In this document: in pieces, positions 22,945 to 31,680 of the stretch
Position numbering within the stretch: position 1 is the first letter of the stretch
How the letters are laid out: every line of letters begins with the position of its first letter
NCBI GenBank assembly: GCA_014378715.1
Contig: JACMNE010000036.1
Span: forward strand, 1 to 41,288
Length of the DNA: 41,288 nt
Direction: 5' to 3'
DNA from: Microbacteriaceae bacterium
GTDB lineage: Bacteria > Actinomycetota > Actinomycetes > Actinomycetales > Microbacteriaceae
Translations under genes and position numbers: made by a program
Notes under the pieces: generated by a model
Databases searched by the model: none
Told to the model about the DNA's origin: nothing
The model's input: only the letters and a program-made list of their open reading frames with translations

Positions 22945-24102
22945 TCAGGCTCCCGCGCCGGACCCCGCGCCGGAGCCTCGCGCCTCGGCGACCGCCGCCA
23001 GCAGTGACGGCAGGTCGGGCTTACCACTCGGAAGGCGCAGCATCCGCTCGAGGGTGAGGATCTGGTCGGGGGCCGCCGCACGTCCGAGCTCGGCGACGAC
23101 GGCCGCGCGGAGGGCGGTCAGGTCGGTTGTGGACGTGCTGACGACCACAGGCACCTGGCCCCAGGTGGGCGAGTCGGCCGCGACAACGACGGCATCGGCG
23201 AGGTGCCAGCGGACGACCCGCTCGACCGCGTCGAGCGACACCTTGAGACCCCCGGAGATGATGACGTTGTCCAGGCGGCCGGTGATCCGCAGTCGTCCGT
23301 CACTGAGCTCTGCGGCGTCTCCGGTGCGGTACCAGCGCTCGCCGTCGCGCATCACGAAGCGGTCGGCGGTGCGGTCGGGGTCGAGGAGGTACCCCTCGGC
23401 GAGCATCGGGCCAGCGATCCAGGCCTCGCCGTCGCGCACCTGGGCGTGGGCGGTGCCGATCGGAACACCGTCGTAAACGCAGCCACCTGATGTCTCGCTC
23501 GACCCGTAACTGCGGGCGACGGACAGCCCCAGCGCGCGCGCCCGGTCGAGAAGCGCCGGGTCGAGCGCCTGGCCGCCGACGAGGATGCGGTCGAAGCGGC
23601 GGAGCACGCCGGCCAGTGCCGCGTCTGCGGTCGCCGCGTCGACGAGGCGGGCGAGCTGCACCGGCACGAGCGAGGTGTACCGGAGGTCGCCGTCCAGCCG
23701 CGCGGCGGCGTCGCCGAAGCCGGCGGGGTCGAACGGGCCGGCGGCGAGGATCACCGGGTCGGTCTGGGCGGTGATCGAGCGGATCAGCACGTTGGCGCCC
23801 GCGATGTAGTGGACGGGGAGCGCGAGCAGCCACTGGCCGGGGCCGCCGAGTGCGGAGTCGGAGGCCGCGGCACTCGCGAGCACGGCATCGGAGGACAGAG
23901 CGACCCGCTTGGGCCGGCCGGTGGATCCGCTCGTCTCGATCACGAGCGCCACCCGCTGTGGCACGGTGGCCGGCAGGTCGGCCGGGCGGGTTCCCTCCGC
24001 CACGGGCAGCACCGCGGGGCCGACGGCCGAGAGAGCGTCGCGCAGCGTCTCGAGCACGGCCCGTGGATTGCCCGCGTCGATGGCCAGCAGGGTGCGCGAC
24101 AT
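22945..24102 (-). CDS. menE: o-succinylbenzoate-CoA ligase MenE
   Basis: A 385-residue acyl-adenylate ligase activating o-succinylbenzoate. The phosphate loop is ETSGSTGRPKRVALS, then SYGSSETSGG, WYRTGD and GRLDNVIISGGLKVS, with catalytic Lys in SGKPDLP near the end. It is shorter than the about 450-490 residues of other bacteria, as usual in actinobacteria. The ATG is 4 bases after the menB stop and lies inside a copy of the recurrent 10-mer AGCGGATGTC. The C-terminus ends in a Gly/Ser/Ala repeat. Confidence 0.9.
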   Translation of the reverse strand: MSRTLLAIDAGNPRAVLETLRDALSAVGPAVLPVAEGTRPADLPATVPQRVALVIETSGSTGRPKRVALSSDAVLASAAASDSALGGPGQWLLALPVHYIAGANVLIRSITAQTDPVILAAGPFDPAGFGDAAARLDGDLRYTSLVPVQLARLVDAATADAALAGVLRRFDRILVGGQALDPALLDRARALGLSVARSYGSSETSGGCVYDGVPIGTAHAQVRDGEAWIAGPMLAEGYLLDPDRTADRFVMRDGERWYRTGDAAELSDGRLRITGRLDNVIISGGLKVSLDAVERVVRWHLADAVVVAADSPTWGQVPVVVSTSTTDLTALRAAVVAELGRAAAPDQILTLERMLRLPSGKPDLPSLLAAVAEARGSGAGSGAGA

Positions 24103-24106
24103 CCGC

Positions 24107-25045
24107 TCAGTACTGCCAGGGGTAGGGCGACCAGTCGGGGGCACGCTTCTCGAGAAACGCGTCGCGCCCCTCGACGGCCTCGTCGGTGCCGTAGGCGAGC
24201 CGGGTGGCCTCGCCGGCGAAGACCTGCTGGCCGACCATTCCGTCATCGACCGCGTTGAAGGCGAACTTGAGCATGCGGATCGCGGTCGGCGATTTGGTGA
24301 GGATCTCGCCTGCCCACTCGTAGGAGACGCGCTCGAGGTCCGCGTGCGGAACAGCCGCGTTGATCGCCCCCGTTTCGAGGGCGCGCTGGGCGTCGTACTC
24401 GCGCGCGAGGAAGAAGACCTCCCTGGCGAACTTCTGGCCGACCTGGCGGGCGAAGTACGCGCTGCCGTAGCCGCCGTCGAAGGACCCGACATCGGCGTCG
24501 GTCTGCTTGAACCTGCCATGCTCCTCACTGGCGATCGAGAGGTCGCAGACGACGTGCAGCGAGTGCCCGCCGCCGGCCGCCCAGCCGGGGATGACCGCGA
24601 TGACCACCTTGGGCATGAAGCGGATGAGGCGTTGCACCTCGAGGATGTGGAGGCGCCCCGTCGCGCCGATCGGTCTCTGCTCCCCCTCCGCGTACTGATA
24701 TCCGTCGCGACCGCGGATCCGCTGGTCGCCGCCTGAGCAGAACGCCCAGCCGCCGTCCTTCGCGCTGGGGCCGTTTCCGGTGAGCAGCACCACGCCGATG
24801 CGCGCGTTCTGGCGGGCGTCGTCGAGGACGGCGTAGAGCTCGTCGACGGTGTGAGGGCGGAAGGCGTTGCGCACCTCCGGACGGTTGAACGCGATACGTG
24901 CCACCCGACCGGCGACGTCGTGGTGGTAGGTGATGTCGGTCAGGGCCGTGTAGCCCTCGACGCTGCGCCAGATGCTGGCGTCGAAGAGCTCGGACACCTC
25001 CGGGGCGGCGGTCGGACCTGCGGCGGAGGGGCCTGTCTCAGTCAT
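24107..25045 (-). CDS. menB: 1,4-dihydroxy-2-naphthoyl-CoA synthase MenB
   Basis: A 312-residue crotonase-fold enzyme closing the naphthoate ring. MenB hallmarks are FNRPEVRNAFRPHTVDELY, FCSGGDQRIRGRDGYQY, IPGWAAGGGHSLHVVCDLSI, and TDADVGSFDGGYGSAYFARQ with the catalytic Asp. The C-terminus EKRAPDWSPYPWQY is typical. About 35 extra N-terminal residues precede the core. ATG 25045 is leaderless. menB and menE form a two-gene unit. Confidence 0.95.
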   Translation of the reverse strand: MTETGPSAAGPTAAPEVSELFDASIWRSVEGYTALTDITYHHDVAGRVARIAFNRPEVRNAFRPHTVDELYAVLDDARQNARIGVVLLTGNGPSAKDGGWAFCSGGDQRIRGRDGYQYAEGEQRPIGATGRLHILEVQRLIRFMPKVVIAVIPGWAAGGGHSLHVVCDLSIASEEHGRFKQTDADVGSFDGGYGSAYFARQVGQKFAREVFFLAREYDAQRALETGAINAAVPHADLERVSYEWAGEILTKSPTAIRMLKFAFNAVDDGMVGQQVFAGEATRLAYGTDEAVEGRDAFLEKRAPDWSPYPWQY

Positions 25046-25051
25046 CCAACC

Positions 25052-25057
25052 AGTCTA
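25052..25057 (-). promoter_or_regulatory. -10 element of menB-menE
   Basis: TAGACT on the minus strand, 6 bases before ATG 25045. Confidence 0.55.
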
Positions 25058-25128
25058 GGCAGCCCAGTCTGGCTGGCGCAGTTCGAGGCCGCAGTGTGGG
25101 TCTGCAGCCCGGGCTCGGTCGGGATGGC

Positions 25129-25740
25129 TCAGAGGGTGGCGACCGCGCGCAGGGCCAGCACCACGAGCACGGGGTTCGCCACCACCCCGAGCACGATTCC
25201 GGACGCGGCCCAGCGCGGGCTCGCGCGGTCGGGGCGAACACCGGCTGCGGGCACCGGGATGGACCCCGTGTCGGTCAGCAGCGCGGGCGGGCTCGGGGCG
25301 GGCGGGGGCGGCGAGGGCGCGGTCGGGTGCGCCGTGCTGGCCTGGGGCGGGTGCGCCGCGTCCGGATCGGCAGCGGTCGGGCGGGCCGCGTTCCAGTGGG
25401 CCGAGCCGTGGGCCTGACCGCGCCCATGGCCCGTGCGGCGCAGTGCGAGTGACACGATCCCGAGCACAACAGCGGCGGTCGACAGCACGATCGCGAGCCA
25501 TGCCACCACCGTCGCGGGGGCGAATGCGCCCGCACTCGCAATGGCGATCCCCGCGACGTCGGCCACGACCGCGAATATGGCGAGCACCACGGCGACCACC
25601 CCCAACACGAGAGCGGCGAGGGGCGGGCGTGGGCGGGAAGGGGGCGCCGGGGCGGATGGCAGGGTTTCTGGTGCGATAGCGGGGGGCGCGACATCGGCTG
25701 GGGAAGGGTCGGACGGCGTCGAGTCCTGGTTGTCGCTCAC
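25129..25740 (-). CDS. Proline-rich membrane protein of unknown function
   Basis: A 203-residue protein. An N-terminal Pro/Ala-rich region is followed by two hydrophobic helices (LAALVLGVVAVVLAIFAVVA and an AFAPATVVAWLAIVLSTAAV region), a Pro/His/Ala linker, and a last hydrophobic segment (GIVLGVVANPVLVVLAL). The layout resembles DUF4190-like proteins, but I cannot assign a family. The start is GTG with AGAGGTG upstream. It sits between menB and menC. Confidence 0.6.
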   Translation of the reverse strand: MSDNQDSTPSDPSPADVAPPAIAPETLPSAPAPPSRPRPPLAALVLGVVAVVLAIFAVVADVAGIAIASAGAFAPATVVAWLAIVLSTAAVVLGIVSLALRRTGHGRGQAHGSAHWNAARPTAADPDAAHPPQASTAHPTAPSPPPPAPSPPALLTDTGSIPVPAAGVRPDRASPRWAASGIVLGVVANPVLVVLALRAVATL

Positions 25741-25815
25741 CTGTGCACCTCTGTTCGTCTGCCACTGTGCCCAGCGACTGTGCCCAGCCTAGGACGGACG
25801 TGCGGCGAAGTGGGG

Positions 25816-25821
25816 CAGACT
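25816..25821 (+). promoter_or_regulatory. -10-like element of menC
   Basis: CAGACT, 6 bases, ATG 25828. It departs from the TANNNT rule at the first base but keeps the spacing. Confidence 0.4.
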
Positions 25822-25827
25822 GGGGCC

Positions 25828-26811
25828 ATGCTGCCACCGTTGACAGACCTCACCCGTTCCGCCCGCGTGGTCGCCCTGCCGCTGCGGCAGGCATTCAGGG
25901 GGATCACCAGCCGTGAGGCGCTGCTCTTCGAGGGGCCGCAGGGGTGGAGCGAGTTCTCGCCCTTCATCGAGTATGGCGACTCGGAGGCGGCGACCTGGCT
26001 CGCCGCGTCCATCGACTTCGCCTGGAACGACGCGCCCGAACTCGTGCGCAGCCGCATCCAGGTGAACGCGACCCTGCCCGCCGTCGCTCCCGGCGCGGTG
26101 CGCGGCATCCTCGACGCGTTCCCCGGCTCGCGCACAGTGAAGGTGAAGGTGGCGGAGGTGGGGCAATCGCTCGACGACGATGTCGCCCGGGTCGCTGCGG
26201 TGCGGGAGTATCTCGGTGATGAGGGGCGCATTCGCCTGGACGCCAACGGGCGCTGGAACGTCGACGAGGCCGAACACGCCATCCACGCTATGGCCGGATA
26301 CGACCTCGAGTACATCGAGCAGCCCTGTGCGAGCGTCGACGAACTGGCCGACATCCGCCGACGGGTGAAGTACATGGGCATCCCGATCGCGGCCGATGAG
26401 AGCGTGCGCAAGGCGGAGGATCCGCTGGAGGTCGCCCGCGCCGGGGCCGCCGACCTGCTGGTGATCAAGGCCCAGCCACTCGGCGGGATTCGCGCTGCCG
26501 GCGAGATCGTCGCGGCGTCCGGCCTGCCCGCCGTGGTCTCGAGCGCGCTCGACACCTCGGTCGGCATCTCGATGGGCGCGTTCCTCGCCGCGAGCCTGCC
26601 CCTGCTCGACTACGACTGCGGTCTCGGCACGACGGCCCTGCTGGCAGCGGATGTCAGCTCAGACCCGATCCGCGTGACCGACGGCGCGATCGACGTGCGC
26701 CGTGTCGACGTGGACGCGGCCCTGCTCGACCGCTGGGCGACCTCGCCCGACCGCGCCGCCTGGTGGCTGGCACGGCTCGAGCGGTGCCACGCGGAGCTGT
26801 CCGGCCGCTGA
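25828..26811 (+). CDS. menC: o-succinylbenzoate synthase MenC
   Basis: A 327-residue enolase-superfamily enzyme dehydrating SHCHC to o-succinylbenzoate. The catalytic set is visible: KVKV (Lys pair) near residue 105, RLDANGRW, EYIEQPC, IAADESV and IKAQPLGG with the second catalytic Lys. An in-frame ATG 16 codons upstream exists, but the conserved N-terminus and -10 spacing favour 25828. It completes the set menF, D, C, E, B, A, G in this window. Confidence 0.9.
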   Translation: MLPPLTDLTRSARVVALPLRQAFRGITSREALLFEGPQGWSEFSPFIEYGDSEAATWLAASIDFAWNDAPELVRSRIQVNATLPAVAPGAVRGILDAFPGSRTVKVKVAEVGQSLDDDVARVAAVREYLGDEGRIRLDANGRWNVDEAEHAIHAMAGYDLEYIEQPCASVDELADIRRRVKYMGIPIAADESVRKAEDPLEVARAGAADLLVIKAQPLGGIRAAGEIVAASGLPAVVSSALDTSVGISMGAFLAASLPLLDYDCGLGTTALLAADVSSDPIRVTDGAIDVRRVDVDAALLDRWATSPDRAAWWLARLERCHAELSGR

Positions 26812-26825
26812 ACCGCGCGGGCGCT

Positions 26826-26841
26826 GTCCGCGCGCGCGGAC
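26826..26841. terminator. Perfect 16-bp palindrome between menC and ccsB
   Basis: GTCCGCGCGCGCGGAC is fully self-complementary and lies 15 bases after the menC stop, between convergent genes. It could form a hairpin in either transcript, although no U-tract follows. The remaining 140 bases before ccsB show nothing else. Confidence 0.4.
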
Positions 26842-26982
26842 GCTGTGCCGACCATGCAGGCGCCGACCTGACCGACCGTCCATTTCACGCGGATGTTGTT
26901 CGCGTGCGCGCACGCTCCCCAGCGCCGGGGCCCAGTGCGAACCGCACGACGACCCCGCAGCATCCGTGGGAAGGCGTGTCGC

Positions 26983-27984
26983 CTACAGGCCGCTGTATGC
27001 GTGCAGGCCCTTGAAGAAGAGATTGACGATCGTGAAGTTGAACAGCACTGCGCCGAACCCGACGATCGCGAGCCAGGCCGAGCGGCCACCGCGCCAGCCG
27101 CGGGTCGCCCGCGCGTGAAGGTAGCCGGCGAAGATCGTCCAGATGATGAACGTCCACACTTCCTTCGTGTCCCAACCCCAGTACCGTCCCCAGGCACGCT
27201 CAGCCCAGACGGCTCCAGCGATGAGGGTGAAGGTCCAGAACACGAAGCCGACGACGATGACCCGATAGGCGAGGTTCTCGAGCGCATCCGCCCCCGGCAG
27301 CGTCTGCAGGAACTTCAGGCCGGCCGCCTTCGAAGACGCTCGACGGGCCTGCAGCAGCTGGGTGATCGAGAGGCCGGCTCCGAGGGCGAAGAAGGAGGTT
27401 CCGAGCACGGCGACGAAGACGTGGATGACCAGCCAGGCGGACTGCAGTGCCGGGGGGAGCGGGCGCACGTCCGTGTAGAAGTTGACCGTTCCGACGCCGA
27501 GGGCGATGAGCGAGAAGCCCGTGATGTAGGCGCCGAGGAACTTCAGGTTCTGCCAGAACTGCACCCCGATGAACACCCCGACGATGATCGCGGTGGCGGT
27601 GAGTGAGAACTCGAACATGTTCGACCACGGCACGTGGCCCTGGGCGAGTCCGCGCAGAACCACCCCAGCCACGTGCACCACCCAGGCAACGACCGTCAGG
27701 GCGAACGCGATGCGCTCGAACTTGTAGCGGTAGACCGGCTTCGCCACCACAGGCGGCTTGTCGAGCACGATGGTGTCGCCGCCCTCTGCCCGGGAGGCTG
27801 CTGCGCGCGACGTGCCGCTGACCGATGCGGCAGCGGATCTCGCGTCGGCAGCGGATGTCGGCAGCGCCTGCGCACTCGCGGAGCGTTTCGCGAGGTCGAG
27901 GGTGAACATGATGAAGGCAAGCGTGTAGACACTCATGGCCGACCAGATGGCGATGAGTGACGAGGAGACGAAGAAGTCGGTCAC
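26983..27984 (-). CDS. ccsB: Cytochrome c biogenesis protein CcsB (ResC/CcsA type)
   Basis: A 333-residue multi-pass membrane protein of System II heme delivery. The heme-handling WWD-type motif is WGRYWGWDTKEVW near residue 265, with further His residues between helices. An insert of about 45 residues rich in Ala and Ser after the first helix (SASAQALPTSAADARSAAAS) is not part of the conserved core. ATG 27984 overlaps the resB stop by 4 bases. With ResB it forms the heme channel and ligation complex. Confidence 0.9.
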   Translation of the reverse strand: MTDFFVSSSLIAIWSAMSVYTLAFIMFTLDLAKRSASAQALPTSAADARSAAASVSGTSRAAASRAEGGDTIVLDKPPVVAKPVYRYKFERIAFALTVVAWVVHVAGVVLRGLAQGHVPWSNMFEFSLTATAIIVGVFIGVQFWQNLKFLGAYITGFSLIALGVGTVNFYTDVRPLPPALQSAWLVIHVFVAVLGTSFFALGAGLSITQLLQARRASSKAAGLKFLQTLPGADALENLAYRVIVVGFVFWTFTLIAGAVWAERAWGRYWGWDTKEVWTFIIWTIFAGYLHARATRGWRGGRSAWLAIVGFGAVLFNFTIVNLFFKGLHAYSGL

Positions 27985-29648
27985 GGTAAAAGCTTAAGTC
28001 CAAGTTGCTGGGAATGACGCTCCGCGATCTCATGCACAGCCTTCTCGAGGACGGGGTCCTCTCCACGCGCGAGACCCGCGTATTCGAGGCGCAGTGAGCC
28101 GTCCTCCTTCTCGACCGCCTTGACCCACACCCGGCGGCGCGGGATGAACAGGGAGGTCATGAGCCCGGCCAGCACCAGCAGCGCGAACACGAGCACCCAG
28201 CCCTGGCTCGGGTCGCGGTGGATGTCGAGGCTGGCGAACCTCGGCACCGACTGGCTGAGGTCCGAGGCCGGGGTGCCGGCCGGCGACCGGTTCTCGAAGG
28301 TGACCGTGCCGATGCCGCCCGGAAGGTCGACGGTCTGACCGGGGACGAGTTCGATGGCCGGAGTGTTCGCGGTGCGCCCAGCGACCTCGGTCATGTTGTC
28401 CGTGGCCAGCGAATATACCGATCGGGGAATTCCGGCATCGAGGCCCAGGTCGCCGGTGAACACCCGGAGGCTCAGCGTGGGGTTGATGAGGTCGGGGAAA
28501 TTGGAGACCAGCTGGCCGTCGGCGGACTCGGCCAGCGACGGGTAGAAGAACCCGATCATGCCGATCTGTTCCGGCAGGGCGTCCGGCACCTTGATGACCC
28601 CGAGCGACATGAGGTTGGCGTCCTGGGGCAGGAAGGCGACCGCGTCACTGAACGCCACATTGCCCTGTCCGTCACGGACAGTGATGACGGGGGCGTATCC
28701 ATTCCCGAGCAGGTATACGTCGCTGCCGGCGACGCGGAGCGGGTCGTTGACCTTGATGACGGCGGGCGTTCCCACATCCGAGCCATTCTCGTAGGTCGTG
28801 ACATCCGCTTCGTAGTCGATGGGCTGGCCCATGGCAGCTGGGTTGTCCTGCTCGTACGTGGGGGTGAACTTGTCGAGGCTGAGCCGATAGGGCTGCAGCA
28901 CACTCTCGTCGAAGAAGCGTCCGGGCAGGAACGACTCGTAGGACAGCAGCACATTGGCGAAGGAGTCGCCCTCGACGATGACCTTCTGGCCGCTGTATCC
29001 GAAGCCCCCACCGATCCCCACGGAGATGAGCACCCCGATGAGGGAGAAGTGGAAGACGAGGTTGCCGGTCTCGCGCAGGTAGCCGCGCTCAGCGCTGACG
29101 GACAACTGCCCGCCGTCGGCCCCGAACAGGCGCACCCGGTAGCCGCTTTTCTTCAGGATGCCGCGCGCCGACTCGATGGCGGCCGTGGCGGTCACGTCGC
29201 CCGCCGCGACGTCGACGCTCGTGAATCCCTCGAGCCGCTCGAGGCGGGCCGGGGTCTTCGGGGGCTTGCTGCGCAGCGCCCGCCAATGGTGCAGCGTGCG
29301 CGGCACCACGCAGCCGATGAGCGAGACGAACAGGAGGAGGTAGATCGCCGAGAACCAGGCGGACGAGTACACGTCGAAGCCCTGCACGGAATCGAGGACC
29401 GGCGCGAGGGTGGGATTGTTCGTGAAGTACTGCAGCACCCCGTTGGGGTCCGAGCTGCGCTGGGGCACGAGGGAACCGGGCACAGCGGCGATCGCGAGGA
29501 GGAGGAGGAGGAACAGCGCGGTGCGCATGCTCGTGAGCTGGCGCCAGAAGAACCGCAGGTAGCCGACGAACCCCAACCGTGGCTGCGTGATCGTGACATC
29601 CGCCTTCTCCGGGGCGGGAGAGTCGAAGTGATCAGATGGCCGGCTCAA
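27981..29648 (-). CDS. resB: Cytochrome c biogenesis protein ResB
   Basis: A 555-residue protein with three N-terminal membrane helices (TALFLLLLLAIAAVPGSLVP; AIYLLLFVSLIGCVVPRTLH; NLVFHFSLIGVLISVGIGGG), a large extracytoplasmic domain, and a last helix near 470 (GWVLVFALLVLAGLMTSLFI). It works with CcsB to attach heme to apocytochrome c. The start appears to be TTG 29648, 17 bases inside the end of ccdA; no better ATG/GTG precedes the first helix. Confidence 0.9.
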   Translation of the reverse strand: MSRPSDHFDSPAPEKADVTITQPRLGFVGYLRFFWRQLTSMRTALFLLLLLAIAAVPGSLVPQRSSDPNGVLQYFTNNPTLAPVLDSVQGFDVYSSAWFSAIYLLLFVSLIGCVVPRTLHHWRALRSKPPKTPARLERLEGFTSVDVAAGDVTATAAIESARGILKKSGYRVRLFGADGGQLSVSAERGYLRETGNLVFHFSLIGVLISVGIGGGFGYSGQKVIVEGDSFANVLLSYESFLPGRFFDESVLQPYRLSLDKFTPTYEQDNPAAMGQPIDYEADVTTYENGSDVGTPAVIKVNDPLRVAGSDVYLLGNGYAPVITVRDGQGNVAFSDAVAFLPQDANLMSLGVIKVPDALPEQIGMIGFFYPSLAESADGQLVSNFPDLINPTLSLRVFTGDLGLDAGIPRSVYSLATDNMTEVAGRTANTPAIELVPGQTVDLPGGIGTVTFENRSPAGTPASDLSQSVPRFASLDIHRDPSQGWVLVFALLVLAGLMTSLFIPRRRVWVKAVEKEDGSLRLEYAGLARGEDPVLEKAVHEIAERHSQQLGLKLLP

Positions 29649-30375
29649 AACCGCTGATCACCGACCCGAGTTGCGACATGAGGCTCTGCCAGATTCCCGA
29701 AACCATGAGTACTCCGATAAGGATGAGCATCGATCCACCGATGACGTTGATGAGGCGGATGTGGCGCTTGAGCCACGCCACCGAGCCGGTGACCCAGGTG
29801 AACCCCAGGGCGACGAGCACGAAGGGGATGCCGAGTCCGAGGCAGTAGACGATCCCGAGCAGCAGCCCGCGGCTCGCGGAGCCAGAGGTGAGGCTGAGCG
29901 TGTAGACGACGCTGAGCGTCGGGCCGATGCAGGGGGCCCAGCCGAGCCCGAAGACGATGCCGAGCAGCGGGGCCCCGCCCAGCCCGGTCGCCGCAGTCCA
30001 GCGGGGCTTGATGGTGCGCTGCAGGAACGTGAGCTGGCCGATGAACACGAGTCCCATGATGATCACGAACACCCCGATGATGCGGGTGATCGCGTCGAGC
30101 CAGGGGATGAGGAGCAGGCCGGCGATCGAGAAGACGAGGGTGAAGGTGACGAAGACGAGGCTGAAGCCGAGGATGAACAGCCCGACGCCGAGGAGTAGCC
30201 TGCGGCGCCCCCTGCGGTCGTTCGAGGTCGCGAACCCGCCAATGTAGCCCAGATAGCCGGGGACGAGCGGGAGCACACAGGGCGACGCGAACGACACTAG
30301 GCCGGCCAGCAGCGCGATGGGGAGCGCGACGAGCAGGCTTCCGCTCGCGACGATCTCCTGGATCGGTCCGCCCAC
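29632..30375 (-). CDS. ccdA: CcdA-type thiol-disulfide transporter
   Basis: A 247-residue membrane protein carrying reducing equivalents across the membrane for apocytochrome c. Conserved Cys lie in SFASPCVLPLVPGYLGY (helix 1) and GLGWAPCIGPTLS (helix 4), with six hydrophobic spans. The start is GTG 30375, overlapping the tlpA stop by 1 base (TAGTG). It presumably passes electrons to the TlpA-like protein encoded just upstream. Confidence 0.92.
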   Translation of the reverse strand: MGGPIQEIVASGSLLVALPIALLAGLVSFASPCVLPLVPGYLGYIGGFATSNDRRGRRRLLLGVGLFILGFSLVFVTFTLVFSIAGLLLIPWLDAITRIIGVFVIIMGLVFIGQLTFLQRTIKPRWTAATGLGGAPLLGIVFGLGWAPCIGPTLSVVYTLSLTSGSASRGLLLGIVYCLGLGIPFVLVALGFTWVTGSVAWLKRHIRLINVIGGSMLILIGVLMVSGIWQSLMSQLGSVISGFEPAI

Positions 30376-30965
30376 TAACTTCCCTCGGCAACGAGATCCC
30401 GCACGATGGTGTCGAGGATCGATCGTGCCTGCACTTGACCGAGAATGCGGGCGGCGACACGCCCCTCCTTGTCGAGCACGAAGGTGGTCGGTACGGCTTG
30501 CGGCGGGATCGCCCCGGCGAAGGACAGGCGCACTGTGCCCTGCTTCGCATCGAGGAGCGACGGGTAGCTGATGTCGAAGTTTCGGGCGAAGGCAAGCGAG
30601 GTCTCGGCACCGTCGTAGATGTTGACCCCGACGAAGGACGCGCCGTTTCCGTCGTACTTCTGGGCAATGGCCTCGAGGTCGGGCGCCTCCGCCCGGCACG
30701 GGGCGCATCCGGCGTACCAGAAGTTGACGACGAGCACTGACCCGTCGTAGTCGGAGCGCGCGAGGGTGTTGCCCTCGTCGGTCTCGCCCTCGAACACGAT
30801 CGGCGCACCGCGGTCCGCTGCGGGTACCTCGAGGATGTCCTGCCCGGTGATGTAGTTGGAGTTGCCGCCGTTGAGGTAGTCCTCGGCGAGGGCGTCGTTC
30901 GAACACCCGGAGAGGGCGACCATCACGATCAGCGACGCGGCGACGGTGAGGGTGCGGCGTCTCAT
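30375..30965 (-). CDS. TlpA/ResA-like thioredoxin-fold lipoprotein
   Basis: A 196-residue exported protein. The signal peptide ends in a lipobox LSGCSND (Cys near residue 21). The thioredoxin site is WYAGCAPCRAE near residue 87, and the cis-Pro loop is AVPTTFVLD. It would reduce the CXXCH heme-binding cysteines of apocytochrome c. ATG 30965 overlaps the upstream phosphatase stop by 4 bases. Confidence 0.9.
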   Translation of the reverse strand: MRRRTLTVAASLIVMVALSGCSNDALAEDYLNGGNSNYITGQDILEVPAADRGAPIVFEGETDEGNTLARSDYDGSVLVVNFWYAGCAPCRAEAPDLEAIAQKYDGNGASFVGVNIYDGAETSLAFARNFDISYPSLLDAKQGTVRLSFAGAIPPQAVPTTFVLDKEGRVAARILGQVQARSILDTIVRDLVAEGS

Positions 30966-31615
30966 ACGGCTCCAGAATCGATGGCACGCGCCAACAGCTC
31001 CGCGGCGGGTTCCACGTAGCCGACCTCGCGGTACCTGGGCAGGCCGCGGTCGGCGGCGGTGCGCTCGAAGGTGGTGATGCTGGAGAGGGTGCAGCGGCGC
31101 TTCCGGGGGTCGTGCCACAGCTTCCTGCCGACGACGGCGCGCTGCACCATGACGATCGGCATCTGGTGGCTCACCATGACGACCTCGTGGCCATCCGCGG
31201 CCTCCCATGCGGCGTCGATGGCCGCGATCATCCGCTCGGCGACGGAGACGAAGGGTTCACCCCAGCTCGGTCGGAACGGGTTGACGATCAGGGGCCAGGT
31301 GGCCGGGTGCAGCACCAGTGACGGCCCGAACTCGAGCTTGCCGCCCTCGAACCTGTTGGTCGGTTCGATCAGGCGCTCGTCAGAGCGAATGTCGAGGTCG
31401 AACGCCGTCGCGAACGGAGCCGCCGACTCCTGGGCGCGCTGCAGCGGGCTGGCATACAGCGAGCGGATGTCCCGGCCGGCCAGGTGCGCGGCGGCCGCGA
31501 CGGCCATGTCCTCCCCGAGCTCGGACAGGTGGAACCCCGGGATGCGCCCGTAGAGCACACCGTCGGGGTTGAACACCTCCCCATGACGGACGAGGTGAAG
31601 AAGAGTGGCTACCAC
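30962..31615 (-). CDS. Histidine phosphatase family protein
   Basis: A 217-residue phosphoglycerate-mutase-fold phosphatase. The catalytic LVRHGEVFNP lies at the start, ASPLQRAQESA supplies the second Arg, and VSHQMPIVM holds the second His. The substrate is unknown. It is first in the cytochrome c maturation operon and overlaps tlpA, a gene order I recall as common in actinobacteria. The start is GTG, leaderless. Confidence 0.85.
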   Translation of the reverse strand: MVATLLHLVRHGEVFNPDGVLYGRIPGFHLSELGEDMAVAAAAHLAGRDIRSLYASPLQRAQESAAPFATAFDLDIRSDERLIEPTNRFEGGKLEFGPSLVLHPATWPLIVNPFRPSWGEPFVSVAERMIAAIDAAWEAADGHEVVMVSHQMPIVMVQRAVVGRKLWHDPRKRRCTLSSITTFERTAADRGLPRYREVGYVEPAAELLARAIDSGAV

Positions 31616-31622
31616 GGCCCCC

Positions 31623-31628
31623 AGTCTA
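31623..31628 (-). promoter_or_regulatory. -10 element of the cytochrome c maturation operon
   Basis: TAGACT on the minus strand, 7 bases before GTG 31615. All five genes downstream overlap, so it probably drives the whole set. Confidence 0.5.
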
Positions 31629-31666
31629 CGTTTGGGCCCGCTGCCAGATTGCCGAGAGGGGCCGGG

Positions 31667-31672
31667 TAAACT
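31667..31672 (+). promoter_or_regulatory. -10 element of aspS
   Basis: TAAACT, 8 bases, GTG 31681. Confidence 0.5.
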
Positions 31673-31680
31673 GACCCACT

